Shown here: in pieces, positions 1-5,846 of the stretch
How positions within the stretch are numbered: the stretch's first letter is position 1
Layout of the letters: each line of letters opens with the position of its first letter
Origin: Propionibacteriaceae bacterium
GTDB lineage: Bacteria; Actinomycetota; Actinomycetes; Propionibacteriales; Propionibacteriaceae
Direction: 5' to 3'
DNA: 7,992 nt
Assembly (NCBI GenBank): GCA_021323255.1
Contig: JAJTCL010000114.1
Coordinates: 1-7,992, forward strand
Notes under the pieces: model-generated
Database searches by the model: none
What the model was told of the DNA's origin: nothing
The model's input: only the letters and a program-made list of their open reading frames with translations
Made by a program: the position numbers and the translations under genes

Positions 1-43
1 GTGCGTTTCCGACAAGGATGAAGGAGGTCCGAGAGAAGGGGAG
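1..43. other. Left-edge segment, no gene assigned
   Basis: This short stretch lies downstream of the minus-strand asparaginase stop. One plus frame is open from the edge to a TAG at 45-47 and could be the tail of a gene lying to the left, but the few residues cannot be identified. A purine-rich AAGGAGGT at 21-28 resembles a Shine-Dalgarno site but has no start codon at a suitable distance. No terminator hairpin for the asparaginase gene is visible before the edge. Confidence 0.3.
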
Positions 44-1045
44 CTAGCTGCCGAGTTCGGCCAGGGTCTCCTTACAGGGACGGATCTCGCCGACTCGTTC
101 GCCGCCACCGAGCACTGGACCGCTGGCGTGGGCATCCAGTGTTTCATGATCAAATCCAAGTCGTTTGAGTACGCCTGCCATGGCGACGGGGCGGGCGCGT
201 GGATTGCCATCGCTGATCTTGATCGCCACACCACGGCCGTCGGCTAGCCCGACCGCATAGACCGACTCAGCCCCAGCCTTCCCCATCAGACCCGGGATCG
301 CGCGGTGCAGTTCGAGCTCGTCGCGCCGGGTGCCGGACACATACTCCGGATGGCTCCGGATCGCCGTCGCGACCCGATGCTCCGCGCCGTCCGATGCGCT
401 GGCGATGCGCCCAAATGCGCGGGCCAGACCGTACAGCGAGATCGCATACAGCGGGGCGCCGCAGCCGTCAATCGCCACGTTCCTAGCCTGCTCCTGGGCA
501 AGATCATCAATGGCTTGGACGATCGCCAGCTGGATCGGATGGTCAGGATCGCGGTAGCTGGCGATGTCCCGCCCGTTCAGGACAGCAGTCCTGATCATTC
601 CCGCGTGTTTTCCCGAGCAGTTCATGGCAAGCGAAGATTTGGCAATCCCGCTGCGAATGGCGTCCTCCCTGGCGTCCTGGTCCAGCGGCCAGTCCGCTGG
701 CATCTGCAGTGCCGACTCGTCGAGCTGCGAAAGGCCAAGGATGCGGCGTACCCCCTCGAGGTGGAACGCCTCGCCTGAGTGAGAGGCGCAGACCAGTGCC
801 AACAACTCGCCATCAAGATCAAGACCAGCCCGCAACATGCCGACCGCTTGAAGCGGTTTGTTGGCACTACGGGGATACATCGGGGCGAAATCAGCGCCGA
901 CTGAAAAGGCCAGGCTGCCATCTGGGTTGGTGATCGCCACCCTTCCCCGATGGACGCTTTCGACAAACCCGTTGCGAACGACCTCGACGAGCACCGGATC
1001 CGATTCGAAAGGGCTGCCCACGGGGGAGACCTTACGCTTGATCAC
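44..1045 (-). CDS. L-asparaginase, Rhizobium etli type (asparaginase II family)
   Basis: This 333-residue cytosolic enzyme hydrolyses L-asparagine to aspartate and ammonia. It belongs to the R. etli-type asparaginases (Pfam Asparaginase_II), which are unrelated to the E. coli AnsA/AnsB enzymes. The family hallmarks are present in order: SANKP with S60 and K63 (the Ser-x-x-Lys pair), CASHSGE at 86-92, NCSGKHAG at 142-149 with C143 and K146, DGCGAP with C195, RSHPEYVSG near 230-238, and AIKISDG with K276. In the structurally studied R. etli enzyme, two Ser-Lys pairs and a zinc site made by Cys, Lys and Cys occupy matching places, so all key residues appear intact. The length is normal and there is no signal peptide. 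The start chosen is a GTG at 1045, with GAAGG 10 nt upstream; a second GTG 8 codons later has no such site. It is divergent from the phosphoglucomutase operon. The family is clear; in vivo activity is inferred. Confidence 0.93.
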   Translation of the reverse strand: MIKRKVSPVGSPFESDPVLVEVVRNGFVESVHRGRVAITNPDGSLAFSVGADFAPMYPRSANKPLQAVGMLRAGLDLDGELLALVCASHSGEAFHLEGVRRILGLSQLDESALQMPADWPLDQDAREDAIRSGIAKSSLAMNCSGKHAGMIRTAVLNGRDIASYRDPDHPIQLAIVQAIDDLAQEQARNVAIDGCGAPLYAISLYGLARAFGRIASASDGAEHRVATAIRSHPEYVSGTRRDELELHRAIPGLMGKAGAESVYAVGLADGRGVAIKISDGNPRARPVAMAGVLKRLGFDHETLDAHASGPVLGGGERVGEIRPCKETLAELGS

Positions 1046-1075
1046 CTGCGGCAGGCCTTCGTTCTGCGGTGGGCG

Positions 1076-1091
1076 AACGCAGTTCTGCGTT
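1076..1091. promoter_or_regulatory. Inverted repeat, candidate operator 1 in divergent promoter region
   Basis: AACGCAG-TT-CTGCGTT forms perfect 7-bp arms around a 2-nt centre, in the 85-bp gap between the divergent asparaginase and beta-phosphoglucomutase genes. The tight centre is typical of a dimeric regulator site rather than an RNA hairpin. Further copies of the CTGCG core lie at 1064-1069 (CTGCGG) and 1095-1100 (CCGCAG). The cognate regulator is not identified. Confidence 0.4.
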
Positions 1092-1098
1092 ATTCCGC

Positions 1099-1116
1099 AG
1101 CGTGGCTCCGCACGCT
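1099..1116. promoter_or_regulatory. Inverted repeat, candidate operator 2 at the pgmB promoter
   Basis: AGCGTG-GCTCCG-CACGCT has perfect 6-bp arms with a 6-nt centre and ends 1 nt before the proposed -10 box of the phosphoglucomutase operon. It would therefore sit in the -35/-10 spacer, a common repressor position. Its centre lies 24 bp from that of the neighbouring inverted repeat. A regulatory role is inferred from position only. Confidence 0.35.
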
Positions 1117-1117
1117 C

Positions 1118-1123
1118 TAATCT
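1118..1123 (+). promoter_or_regulatory. Putative -10 box for leaderless pgmB-GH65 transcript
   Basis: TAATCT fits the actinobacterial TAnnnT -10 consensus and ends 7 nt before the GTG at 1131. This is the spacing at which transcription starts on the first base of the start codon. No Shine-Dalgarno sequence precedes the GTG, which agrees with a leaderless mRNA. There is no good -35 element at 16-18 bp. Confidence 0.5.
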
Positions 1124-1130
1124 TCATAGT

Positions 1131-1847
1131 GTGAACTGGCATGAGTACGACGCCGCCCTGTTCGACCTGGACGGCGTGTTGACCCCGACCGCGGAGGTGC
1201 ACATGCGGGCGTGGCGGCAGCTCTTTGTCAACTTCCTCACCAAGCGAGGTATGGACCAGCCCTACGTCGAGAACGACTACTTCGACTACATCGACGGCAA
1301 GCCACGCTACGAGGGCATCCGCGCCTTCCTGACTTCGCGCGGCATTCAGCTAGCCGAGGGCGTTCCCAGCGACAGTCCCCAAGTCGAGACCGTCTGCGGG
1401 CTCGCCAATCGCAAGAATGAATTCTTTGCCGCGCTGTTGCGGGAGGAGGGCGTCCGCCCCTACGCCGGGTCCGTGCAGCTCCTTGATCATCTTGAAGAGC
1501 GCGGCACCAAGGTCGCTGTTGTGACCTCGTCACGGAATGCGACCGCGGTACTAGAAGCCGCCGACCTGCGACCACGATTCGACGTCATCGTCGACGGCAA
1601 TGTGGCCGCTGAGAAGGGCTTACGGGGCAAGCCATGCCCTGACACCTTCGTCGCCGCTGCGGAGCAACTCGGCGTACCCGTCGAGCGCGCCGTGGTGTTG
1701 GAGGATGCTGTCTCCGGAGTCCAGGCAGGCCGTGCCGGCGGTTTCGGCATGGTCATTGGAGTCGACCGCGGCGTCGGCGCGCAGCGCCTGACCGACTTTG
1801 GTGCAGACGTCGTCGTTGCTGATCTTGCTGAGCTGACGGCATCATGA
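1131..1847 (+). CDS. Beta-phosphoglucomutase (HAD superfamily)
   Basis: This 238-residue enzyme converts beta-glucose 1-phosphate to glucose 6-phosphate in the cytosol, through beta-glucose 1,6-bisphosphate. All four HAD motifs are visible: FDLDGVL with nucleophile D12 and acid/base D14, VVTSSRN with T132/S133, GKPCPD with K167, and VLEDAVSGV with the magnesium-binding E191/D192. The cap region holds YIDGKPRYEGIRAFLTSRG (about 53-71), a pattern typical of beta-phosphoglucomutases and very close to M. tuberculosis Rv3400. The start is set at GTG 1131: homology begins just after it, and the upstream in-frame stretch back to 858 shows no family likeness and overlaps the asparaginase gene. The last codon overlaps the GH65 start (ATGA), so the two are almost surely one operon. 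The GH65 partner supplies the substrate, which supports beta-phosphoglucomutase over generic sugar phosphatase activity. Confidence 0.92.
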   Translation: MNWHEYDAALFDLDGVLTPTAEVHMRAWRQLFVNFLTKRGMDQPYVENDYFDYIDGKPRYEGIRAFLTSRGIQLAEGVPSDSPQVETVCGLANRKNEFFAALLREEGVRPYAGSVQLLDHLEERGTKVAVVTSSRNATAVLEAADLRPRFDVIVDGNVAAEKGLRGKPCPDTFVAAAEQLGVPVERAVVLEDAVSGVQAGRAGGFGMVIGVDRGVGAQRLTDFGADVVVADLAELTAS

Positions 1848-4348
1848 CACGTCGTAGTCCCGACGACCCGATCAAAGCGGCCGACCCCCTTACCCGCAAC
1901 CGCTTCCCCATCCACCCGTGGCGGTTCACCGAGGCCGAGTACAGCTCAGATGATCTTGGCGTCACGGAGTCACTGTTCGCCGTCGGCAACGGTTATCTGG
2001 GCATGCGTGGGAATGTCGAGGAGGGTCGGGAGACCTACACGCACGGAACCTTCATCAACGGCTTCCACGAGACCTGGCCGATCCGTCATGCCGAAGAAGC
2101 CTTCGGCTTCGCCCGAACAGGCCAGACCATTGTCAACGTACCGGACAACAAGACGATCAAGCTCTACGTCGACGACGAGCCGATGCTGCTATCGGTAGCT
2201 GATCTTGAATCGTACGAGCGCTCGCTGGATTTCCGCGACGGGTTGTTGTATCGCAACATCATCTGGCGCACCCCTGGCGGCAAGCGAGTCAAGGTGTCCT
2301 CGACCCGCATGGTGTCGTTCACGCAGCGCCATCTGGCGATCATGACCATGGAGGTCACGATGCTGGAGGACGAGGCTCCGGTCGTGATCTCCTCCCAGAC
2401 TCTGAACCGCCAAGACGGCCGCGACGAGTATCACGTACGCTCCGCCGCCATGGGCACCGGGGTCGATCCGCGTAGGGGTGTGCCCTTCGAGACCCGGGTG
2501 CTCGAGCCGCAGAGCCACTGGTGGCAAGACCAGCGGATCATCCTCGGTTATCGCTGTGCCAATTCGAAGATGACTCTCGCTGTCGGAGTTGATCACCAAA
2601 TCATCACCGACAACGACTATCGCACCTTCACCAGCGCCGATGAGGACACCGGCAAGATGGTCTATCGGGTGCAGGCCAAGCCGGGTCAGCCGATCAAGGT
2701 CACCAAGGTTGTTTCCTATCACACATCACGTGGAGTGCCCAACCGCGAGCTCGTTGACCGCTGCCGGCGGACCCTCGACCGAGTGCTCGAGCACGGCGTC
2801 GAGCCCGAGTTCGCAGCGCAGCGGCAATGGCTGGACAAGTTTTGGGAGCGATCCGATGTCGTGGTGCACGGTCAGCCGGCGTTACAACAGGCGATTCGCT
2901 GGAACCTCTTCCAGGTCGCTCAGGCCACCGCGCGAGCCGAGCAGTCCGGGGTGCCCGCTAAGGGTGTGACGGGCACGGGATACAGCGGGCACTACTTTTG
3001 GGACACTGAGATCTTCGTGCTCCCGTTTCTTACCTACACATCGCCGCAGATGGCGCGCAGCGAACTGCGTTTCCGTTACAACATGCTCGGTGCAGCGCGC
3101 CGCCGCGCCGAGGAACTTGCCCAGAGCGGCGCGCTCTTCCCGTGGCGTACGGTCAACGGTGAAGAGGCATCGGCCTATTACGCGGCCGGCACCGCGCAGT
3201 ATCACATTGACGCTGACATCGCCTACGCCCTCTGCAAGTACGTCGCTGCCAGCGGTGACCAGGAATTCATGAATCGCGAGGGTGTCGACCTCCTGGTCGA
3301 GACCGCGAGGCTGTGGGCTGACCTCGGCTTCTGGCGGGAGAATGGTACCGGCCGCCGCAGCTTCCACATCCACGGGGTGACAGGACCCGACGAGTACACC
3401 ACTGTCGTCAACGACAACCTCTTTACCAACGTCATGGCCCGGTTCAACCTGGCTAAGGCGGCGGAATTGCTCGGTCAGTTGGAGCGCGAGTTCCCTCGTG
3501 CGTACCAGCGCGTCGCGGAACGGCTCGAGCTTGGTGCCGAGGAAATCGCCGAATGGGCCGCATGCGCAGAGTCGATGTCGATCCCGTACGACGAGGTCAC
3601 CGGGATCAACCCGCAGGACGCCCACTTCCTTGATCGGGAAGTCTGGGATCTCAAGAACACCCCGGCAGATAAGCGGCCGTTGCTCCTTCACTATCACCCG
3701 CTGGTGATCTACCGGTTCCAGGTGCTGAAGCAGGCAGATGTGGTGCTGGCCATGTTCCTGCAAGGTGATCATTTCACCAAGGAGCAGAAGCGGAATAACT
3801 TCGAGTATTACGACCCCATCACCACCGGCGATTCCACGCTGTCCGCCATTGTGCAGTCGATCATCGCTGCCGAGGTCGGATACCGAGAGCTGGCGCTGCG
3901 TTACTTCTACAATTCGCTGTTTGTCGACCTGGCCGATCTGCATGGAAATACCAGCGACGGCGTCCACGTGGCTTCGACCGCCGGCGTCTGGAATATCCTT
4001 GCCTACGGGTTCGGCGGCATGCGTGACTACAACGGCATCATCACTTTCGACCCCCGGCTGCCCGAGTCTTGGGCCGGCATGACCTTCCAGATCACCCTCC
4101 GCGGCACTCGAGTCAAGGTGGACGTGACGAGCGGCGAGATTGCCTTCACAGTTGTCGCAGGCGAGAGCGCTGAACTGGCTGTTCGTGGCGAGTACTTCAC
4201 GGTATCGGCTGGCATACCAGTGCGGGTTTCATTGGCTGACCAGGGTTCCGGGATCGATGGCCCGCTCCCCTCCAGGACAGTTGATCGACGTCCCGATGGG
4301 ACACTGATCACTGCTTCGGTGCCGCAGGCCGTCTTGTTGGGCCGATAG
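1844..4348 (+). CDS. GH65 disaccharide phosphorylase (trehalose/maltose/kojibiose type)
   Basis: This 834-residue inverting glycoside phosphorylase of family GH65 cleaves an alpha-glucosyl disaccharide with inorganic phosphate, giving beta-glucose 1-phosphate and glucose. An N-terminal beta-sandwich (about 15-275) leads through a linker to an (alpha/alpha)6 barrel (about 330-710) and a C-terminal beta domain (about 720-800). Catalytic-domain signatures are TGTGYSGHYFWDTE (376-389), HGVTGPDEY with general acid E517, LKQADVVLAMF (K629, Q630), and HGNTSDGVH from H700, which helps form the phosphate site. The loop WRTVNGEEASAYYAAGTAQYH lies where acceptor specificity is set, but I cannot assign trehalose, maltose, kojibiose or nigerose from it by eye. 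There is no signal peptide, so the enzyme is intracellular. M. tuberculosis Rv3401 is the analogous neighbour of Rv3400. Translation probably couples to the preceding gene, since only a weak purine stretch precedes the ATG. An acid trehalase or hydrolase role is unlikely given the mutase partner. Confidence 0.93.
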   Translation: MTRRSPDDPIKAADPLTRNRFPIHPWRFTEAEYSSDDLGVTESLFAVGNGYLGMRGNVEEGRETYTHGTFINGFHETWPIRHAEEAFGFARTGQTIVNVPDNKTIKLYVDDEPMLLSVADLESYERSLDFRDGLLYRNIIWRTPGGKRVKVSSTRMVSFTQRHLAIMTMEVTMLEDEAPVVISSQTLNRQDGRDEYHVRSAAMGTGVDPRRGVPFETRVLEPQSHWWQDQRIILGYRCANSKMTLAVGVDHQIITDNDYRTFTSADEDTGKMVYRVQAKPGQPIKVTKVVSYHTSRGVPNRELVDRCRRTLDRVLEHGVEPEFAAQRQWLDKFWERSDVVVHGQPALQQAIRWNLFQVAQATARAEQSGVPAKGVTGTGYSGHYFWDTEIFVLPFLTYTSPQMARSELRFRYNMLGAARRRAEELAQSGALFPWRTVNGEEASAYYAAGTAQYHIDADIAYALCKYVAASGDQEFMNREGVDLLVETARLWADLGFWRENGTGRRSFHIHGVTGPDEYTTVVNDNLFTNVMARFNLAKAAELLGQLEREFPRAYQRVAERLELGAEEIAEWAACAESMSIPYDEVTGINPQDAHFLDREVWDLKNTPADKRPLLLHYHPLVIYRFQVLKQADVVLAMFLQGDHFTKEQKRNNFEYYDPITTGDSTLSAIVQSIIAAEVGYRELALRYFYNSLFVDLADLHGNTSDGVHVASTAGVWNILAYGFGGMRDYNGIITFDPRLPESWAGMTFQITLRGTRVKVDVTSGEIAFTVVAGESAELAVRGEYFTVSAGIPVRVSLADQGSGIDGPLPSRTVDRRPDGTLITASVPQAVLLGR

Positions 4349-4358
4349 CCCGGCCAAC
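4336..4358 (+). terminator. Weak stem-loop over the GH65 stop codon
   Basis: GTTGG and CC pair with GG and CCAAC, giving a 7-bp stem with one bulged G and an 8-nt loop that contains the stop codon. An alternative GGGC-CGATA-GCCC pairing is also possible. No T run follows, so it may be an inefficient terminator or mean nothing. It is the only hairpin between the GH65 gene and the regulator. Confidence 0.25.
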
Positions 4359-4378
4359 AACGAGCGCGAACTCGTAGC

Positions 4379-4403
4379 TTGCATTTGCTTGCAATTGCAA
4401 GCA
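4379..4403. promoter_or_regulatory. TTGCAA palindrome, likely operator of the XRE regulator
   Basis: An 18-bp perfect palindrome, TGCTTGCAATTGCAAGCA (4386-4403), sits 2 nt before the regulator's ATG. It contains two abutting TTGCAA hexamers (4389-4394 and 4395-4400), each itself self-complementary. A third TTGCA lies at 4379, 10 bp (one helical turn) upstream of the first hexamer. A TAGCTT at 4375-4380 fits TAnnnT and would start transcription near 4387, at the edge of the palindrome, so a bound protein would block initiation. Related TTTGCAAA sites are known for RamB/PrpR-type XRE regulators of other actinobacteria. Binding by the adjacent regulator is inferred. Confidence 0.55.
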
Positions 4404-4405
4404 CA

Positions 4406-4849
4406 ATGGCTGGCGTGGTGAAGATTCGCAGCCAGAAGATTGGTGAGCAGCTGGGCTCGCTCGGTGAGTTCATTGCCGGTCAGCGCCGGATGGCGCAATT
4501 GTCGCTGCGTCAGCTTGCTGAGCAGACCGGCATCTCCAACCCCTACTTGAGCCAGATCGAGCGAGGTGTCCGCAAGCCGTCAGCAGAGGTGTTGCAGCAG
4601 TTGTCCAAGGCACTGCGTATCTCCGCCGAGACGCTGTACGTCCGTGCCGGGATTTTGGATCCGGCCGACCACCCGGCTACCTCGGTGGAGATGGCCGTGC
4701 TCTCGGACATGGCGATCACCGAGCGGCAGAAGCACGTTCTGATCGACGTGTACACCTCATTCGTCAAAGAGAACGAGAGGGCCGCAGCCGGTAGCAAGTC
4801 CAAGAACGATCACGATTCACCCAACAAAGAAGGAGAACCCGATGCTTGA
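4406..4849 (+). CDS. XRE-family HTH regulator, Rv0474-like
   Basis: This 147-residue protein has one Cro/C1-type helix-turn-helix at about 18-78: LGEFIAGQRR, then SLRQLAEQTGIS, then recognition helix NPYLSQIERG (45-54) and KPSAEVLQQLSKAL. The LYVRAGIL segment and ITERQKHVLIDVYTSF (104-119) follow, and the end is a polar, disordered-looking tail. This order closely resembles M. tuberculosis Rv0474, which also directly precedes hbhA. ATG 4406 is chosen because it is the first strong start after the palindrome; an in-frame TTG at 4379 would put the palindrome inside the gene, and GTG codons at 4415 and 4418 are alternatives. No clear Shine-Dalgarno site is visible for any of them. The tail overlaps the next gene by 8 nt and carries its ribosome binding site. 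It probably controls this two-gene unit and possibly itself; the ligand and wider regulon are unknown. Confidence 0.88.
   Translation: MAGVVKIRSQKIGEQLGSLGEFIAGQRRMAQLSLRQLAEQTGISNPYLSQIERGVRKPSAEVLQQLSKALRISAETLYVRAGILDPADHPATSVEMAVLSDMAITERQKHVLIDVYTSFVKENERAAAGSKSKNDHDSPNKEGEPDA
4829..4835 (+). promoter_or_regulatory. Shine-Dalgarno site of the HbhA-like gene inside the regulator
   Basis: GAAGGAG lies 6 nt before the ATG at 4842, within the last codons of the regulator gene. It is the best ribosome binding site on the plus strand of this window. It fixes the HbhA-like start, and with the 8-nt gene overlap it points to translational coupling with a strong independent entry site. Confidence 0.7.
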
Positions 4850-5528
4850 GAAGGAACCCTCCGACGAGGCCCGCAAGTCAGCCCTCGAGTCGGATTACGC
4901 CGCGCTGTACGCGGTTGCCGGCCTCACTGATGCACTCGCCGAGGCCCTCAAGGGTGCCCTCGCCGAGACGCAGCAAAAGGCCAGCAAGCGGCTGAACGAA
5001 CTGCAGAGCAAACGCCCGGAACTGAGCGCTCAGGCCAAGGCAGGCGCAGAGGATGTGCGTACCTTCGTGATCACGCTTCCCGAGCAGTTCAAGCACCTGC
5101 CGGACGCCACCAAGGCGCGGATCGCCGAGCTGCAGAAGCAGGCAAATGATCTGCTGGCTCAGGCAACGAACACCTATGCCGATTTCGCCGGACGTGGCAA
5201 GCAAGCAGTCGATGACGTACGCCGGTCGTCACGTGACCGGTCGGCGAAGGCGACCAAGCCGGTGACCCCTCGCAGCACGGAGATGGCTGCCGCCAGTGGC
5301 CCGGCCGCGGGTGTGTCATCCGAAAGTGGTCCCGTCTCAGGTGTGTCATCTGACAACGGTCCGGTTTCGGGTGTGTCATCTGACAACGGTCCGGTTTCGG
5401 GTATGTCATCTGACAACGGTCCGGTTTCGGGTATGTCATCCGAAAGCGCCCCCGCCTCAGGTGTGTCATCTGACAACGGTCCGGCTTCAGGTATGTCATC
5501 TGAAAGCGACCCGGCCTCCGGCAGGTAG
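4842..5528 (+). CDS. HbhA-like coiled-coil protein with decapeptide-repeat tail
   Basis: This 228-residue protein resembles mycobacterial heparin-binding hemagglutinin (HbhA, Rv0475) in its first 130 residues. A helical, Ala/Glu/Leu/Lys-rich body contains a likely coiled coil (about 28-110). The stretch LPEQFKHL...LLAQATNTYADFAGRGKQAVDDVRR (from about 79 to 128) aligns by eye with the HbhA segment from LPEQLTEL to RYNELVERGEAALERLR. A basic linker (about 118-145) follows. From 151 to the end, eight units of a 10-residue repeat, consensus (D/E)(N/S)GP(V/A)SG(V/M)SS, replace the lysine-rich tail by which mycobacterial HbhA binds heparan sulfate. There is no signal peptide or membrane segment; HbhA also lacks a classical signal. 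The gene is coupled to the XRE regulator and followed by a strong hairpin. Heparin binding should not be assumed: the tail is acidic to neutral. A structural or surface role is possible. Confidence 0.72.
   Translation: MLEKEPSDEARKSALESDYAALYAVAGLTDALAEALKGALAETQQKASKRLNELQSKRPELSAQAKAGAEDVRTFVITLPEQFKHLPDATKARIAELQKQANDLLAQATNTYADFAGRGKQAVDDVRRSSRDRSAKATKPVTPRSTEMAAASGPAAGVSSESGPVSGVSSDNGPVSGVSSDNGPVSGMSSDNGPVSGMSSESAPASGVSSDNGPASGMSSESDPASGR
5292..5525 (+). repeat. 30-bp in-frame tandem repeat (about 8 units)
   Basis: Tandem 30-bp units encode the decapeptide tail of the HbhA-like protein. The three units at 5352-5441 are almost identical and differ mainly by GTG/ATG (Val/Met) swaps; the flanking units have diverged, giving Glu-Ser for Asp-Asn and Ala for Val. 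This pattern fits expansion from the middle. Four unit junctions carry the small inverted repeat TGTCA-TC-TGACA (5344-5355, 5374-5385, 5404-5415, 5464-5475). Because 30 is divisible by 3 and the unit lacks stops, several other frames also stay open here; these are by-products. Confidence 0.92.
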
Positions 5529-5564
5529 ACACCGCCAACAGAGGTTTAGTTACCCGACAAACCC

Positions 5565-5620
5565 CTCACGCCCCACCTTCTCGCTCGCGCCCCCCGCGAG
5601 CAAGAGAGGTGGGGCGTGAG
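5565..5620. terminator. Long hairpin, probable bidirectional terminator
   Basis: Perfect 14-bp arms, CTCACGCCCCACCT (5565-5578) and AGGTGGGGCGTGAG (5607-5620), enclose a second 7-bp stem, GCTCGCG (5583-5589) with CGCGAGC (5595-5601), and a C5 loop. A small 4/6-nt internal loop separates the stems. It begins 36 nt after the HbhA-like stop and lies between convergent genes. On the plus strand only a weak TTCG tail follows; on the minus strand GGGGTTTGT follows. Actinobacterial terminators often lack a strong U tract. Confidence 0.72.
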
Positions 5621-5846
5621 TTCGCCTCCCCCGGGCTGACCTGAGTAGTCGAAATCGCCAGCTGGCGTCGCGTCGTTTCTACGGTGGGGAAGGGCCGAAG
5701 TATCAGAGCGACAACGAGAACATCTTCACCGATCGGCTGGCGAGCCGCTGGCCAGTGGCATGGTCGTGACCCACTTGTGTCGAAGCTCGTCTCGGCTAGA
5801 TAACGAAATGGGAACAGCAGCGTTGACCCTTGCGACGGTGGGCCTC
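5621..5846. other. Intergenic remainder between HbhA-like gene and typA, no gene recognised
   Basis: This is the rest of the 318-bp gap between the convergent genes. I find no ORF with a recognisable product, no Shine-Dalgarno/start pair, and no RNA gene. Two small structures are visible: a perfect 12-bp palindrome CGCCAGCTGGCG at 5656-5667, and GGCCT-CTC-AGGCC at 5841-5853, which overlaps the typA stop codon. A minus frame is open across this region but begins inside typA and resembles no family I know. Gene decay is possible but not shown. Confidence 0.4.

Noticed and set aside
21..28. Perfect Shine-Dalgarno-like AAGGAGGT on the plus strand
   Set aside because: No ATG, GTG or TTG follows at 5-12 nt, and the frames beyond it are opposite the asparaginase gene.
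858..1130. Extended N-terminus of the beta-phosphoglucomutase reading frame
   Set aside because: The extra 91 codons overlap the asparaginase gene, have no HAD likeness, and lie upstream of the -10 box and GTG that fit the family start.
2882..3967. A 361-codon minus-strand open frame inside the GH65 gene
   Set aside because: It is antisense to the conserved GH65 catalytic domain, and the composition and lack of a start signal mark it as a shadow.
5292..5525. Tandem repeat considered as a CRISPR array
   Set aside because: There are no unique spacers between repeats, the units abut, and they are in frame within a coding region.
5089..5619. Several long open frames on both strands across the 30-bp repeat, with their own repeated peptides
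   Set aside because: A 30-bp unit without stops keeps every frame open. Only the frame at 4842-5528 has a good ribosome site, an upstream non-repeat domain with family likeness, and operon context.
5656..5667. 12-bp perfect palindrome CGCCAGCTGGCG
   Set aside because: It is a single short GC-rich palindrome without a promoter, start codon or second copy nearby; chance is sufficient.
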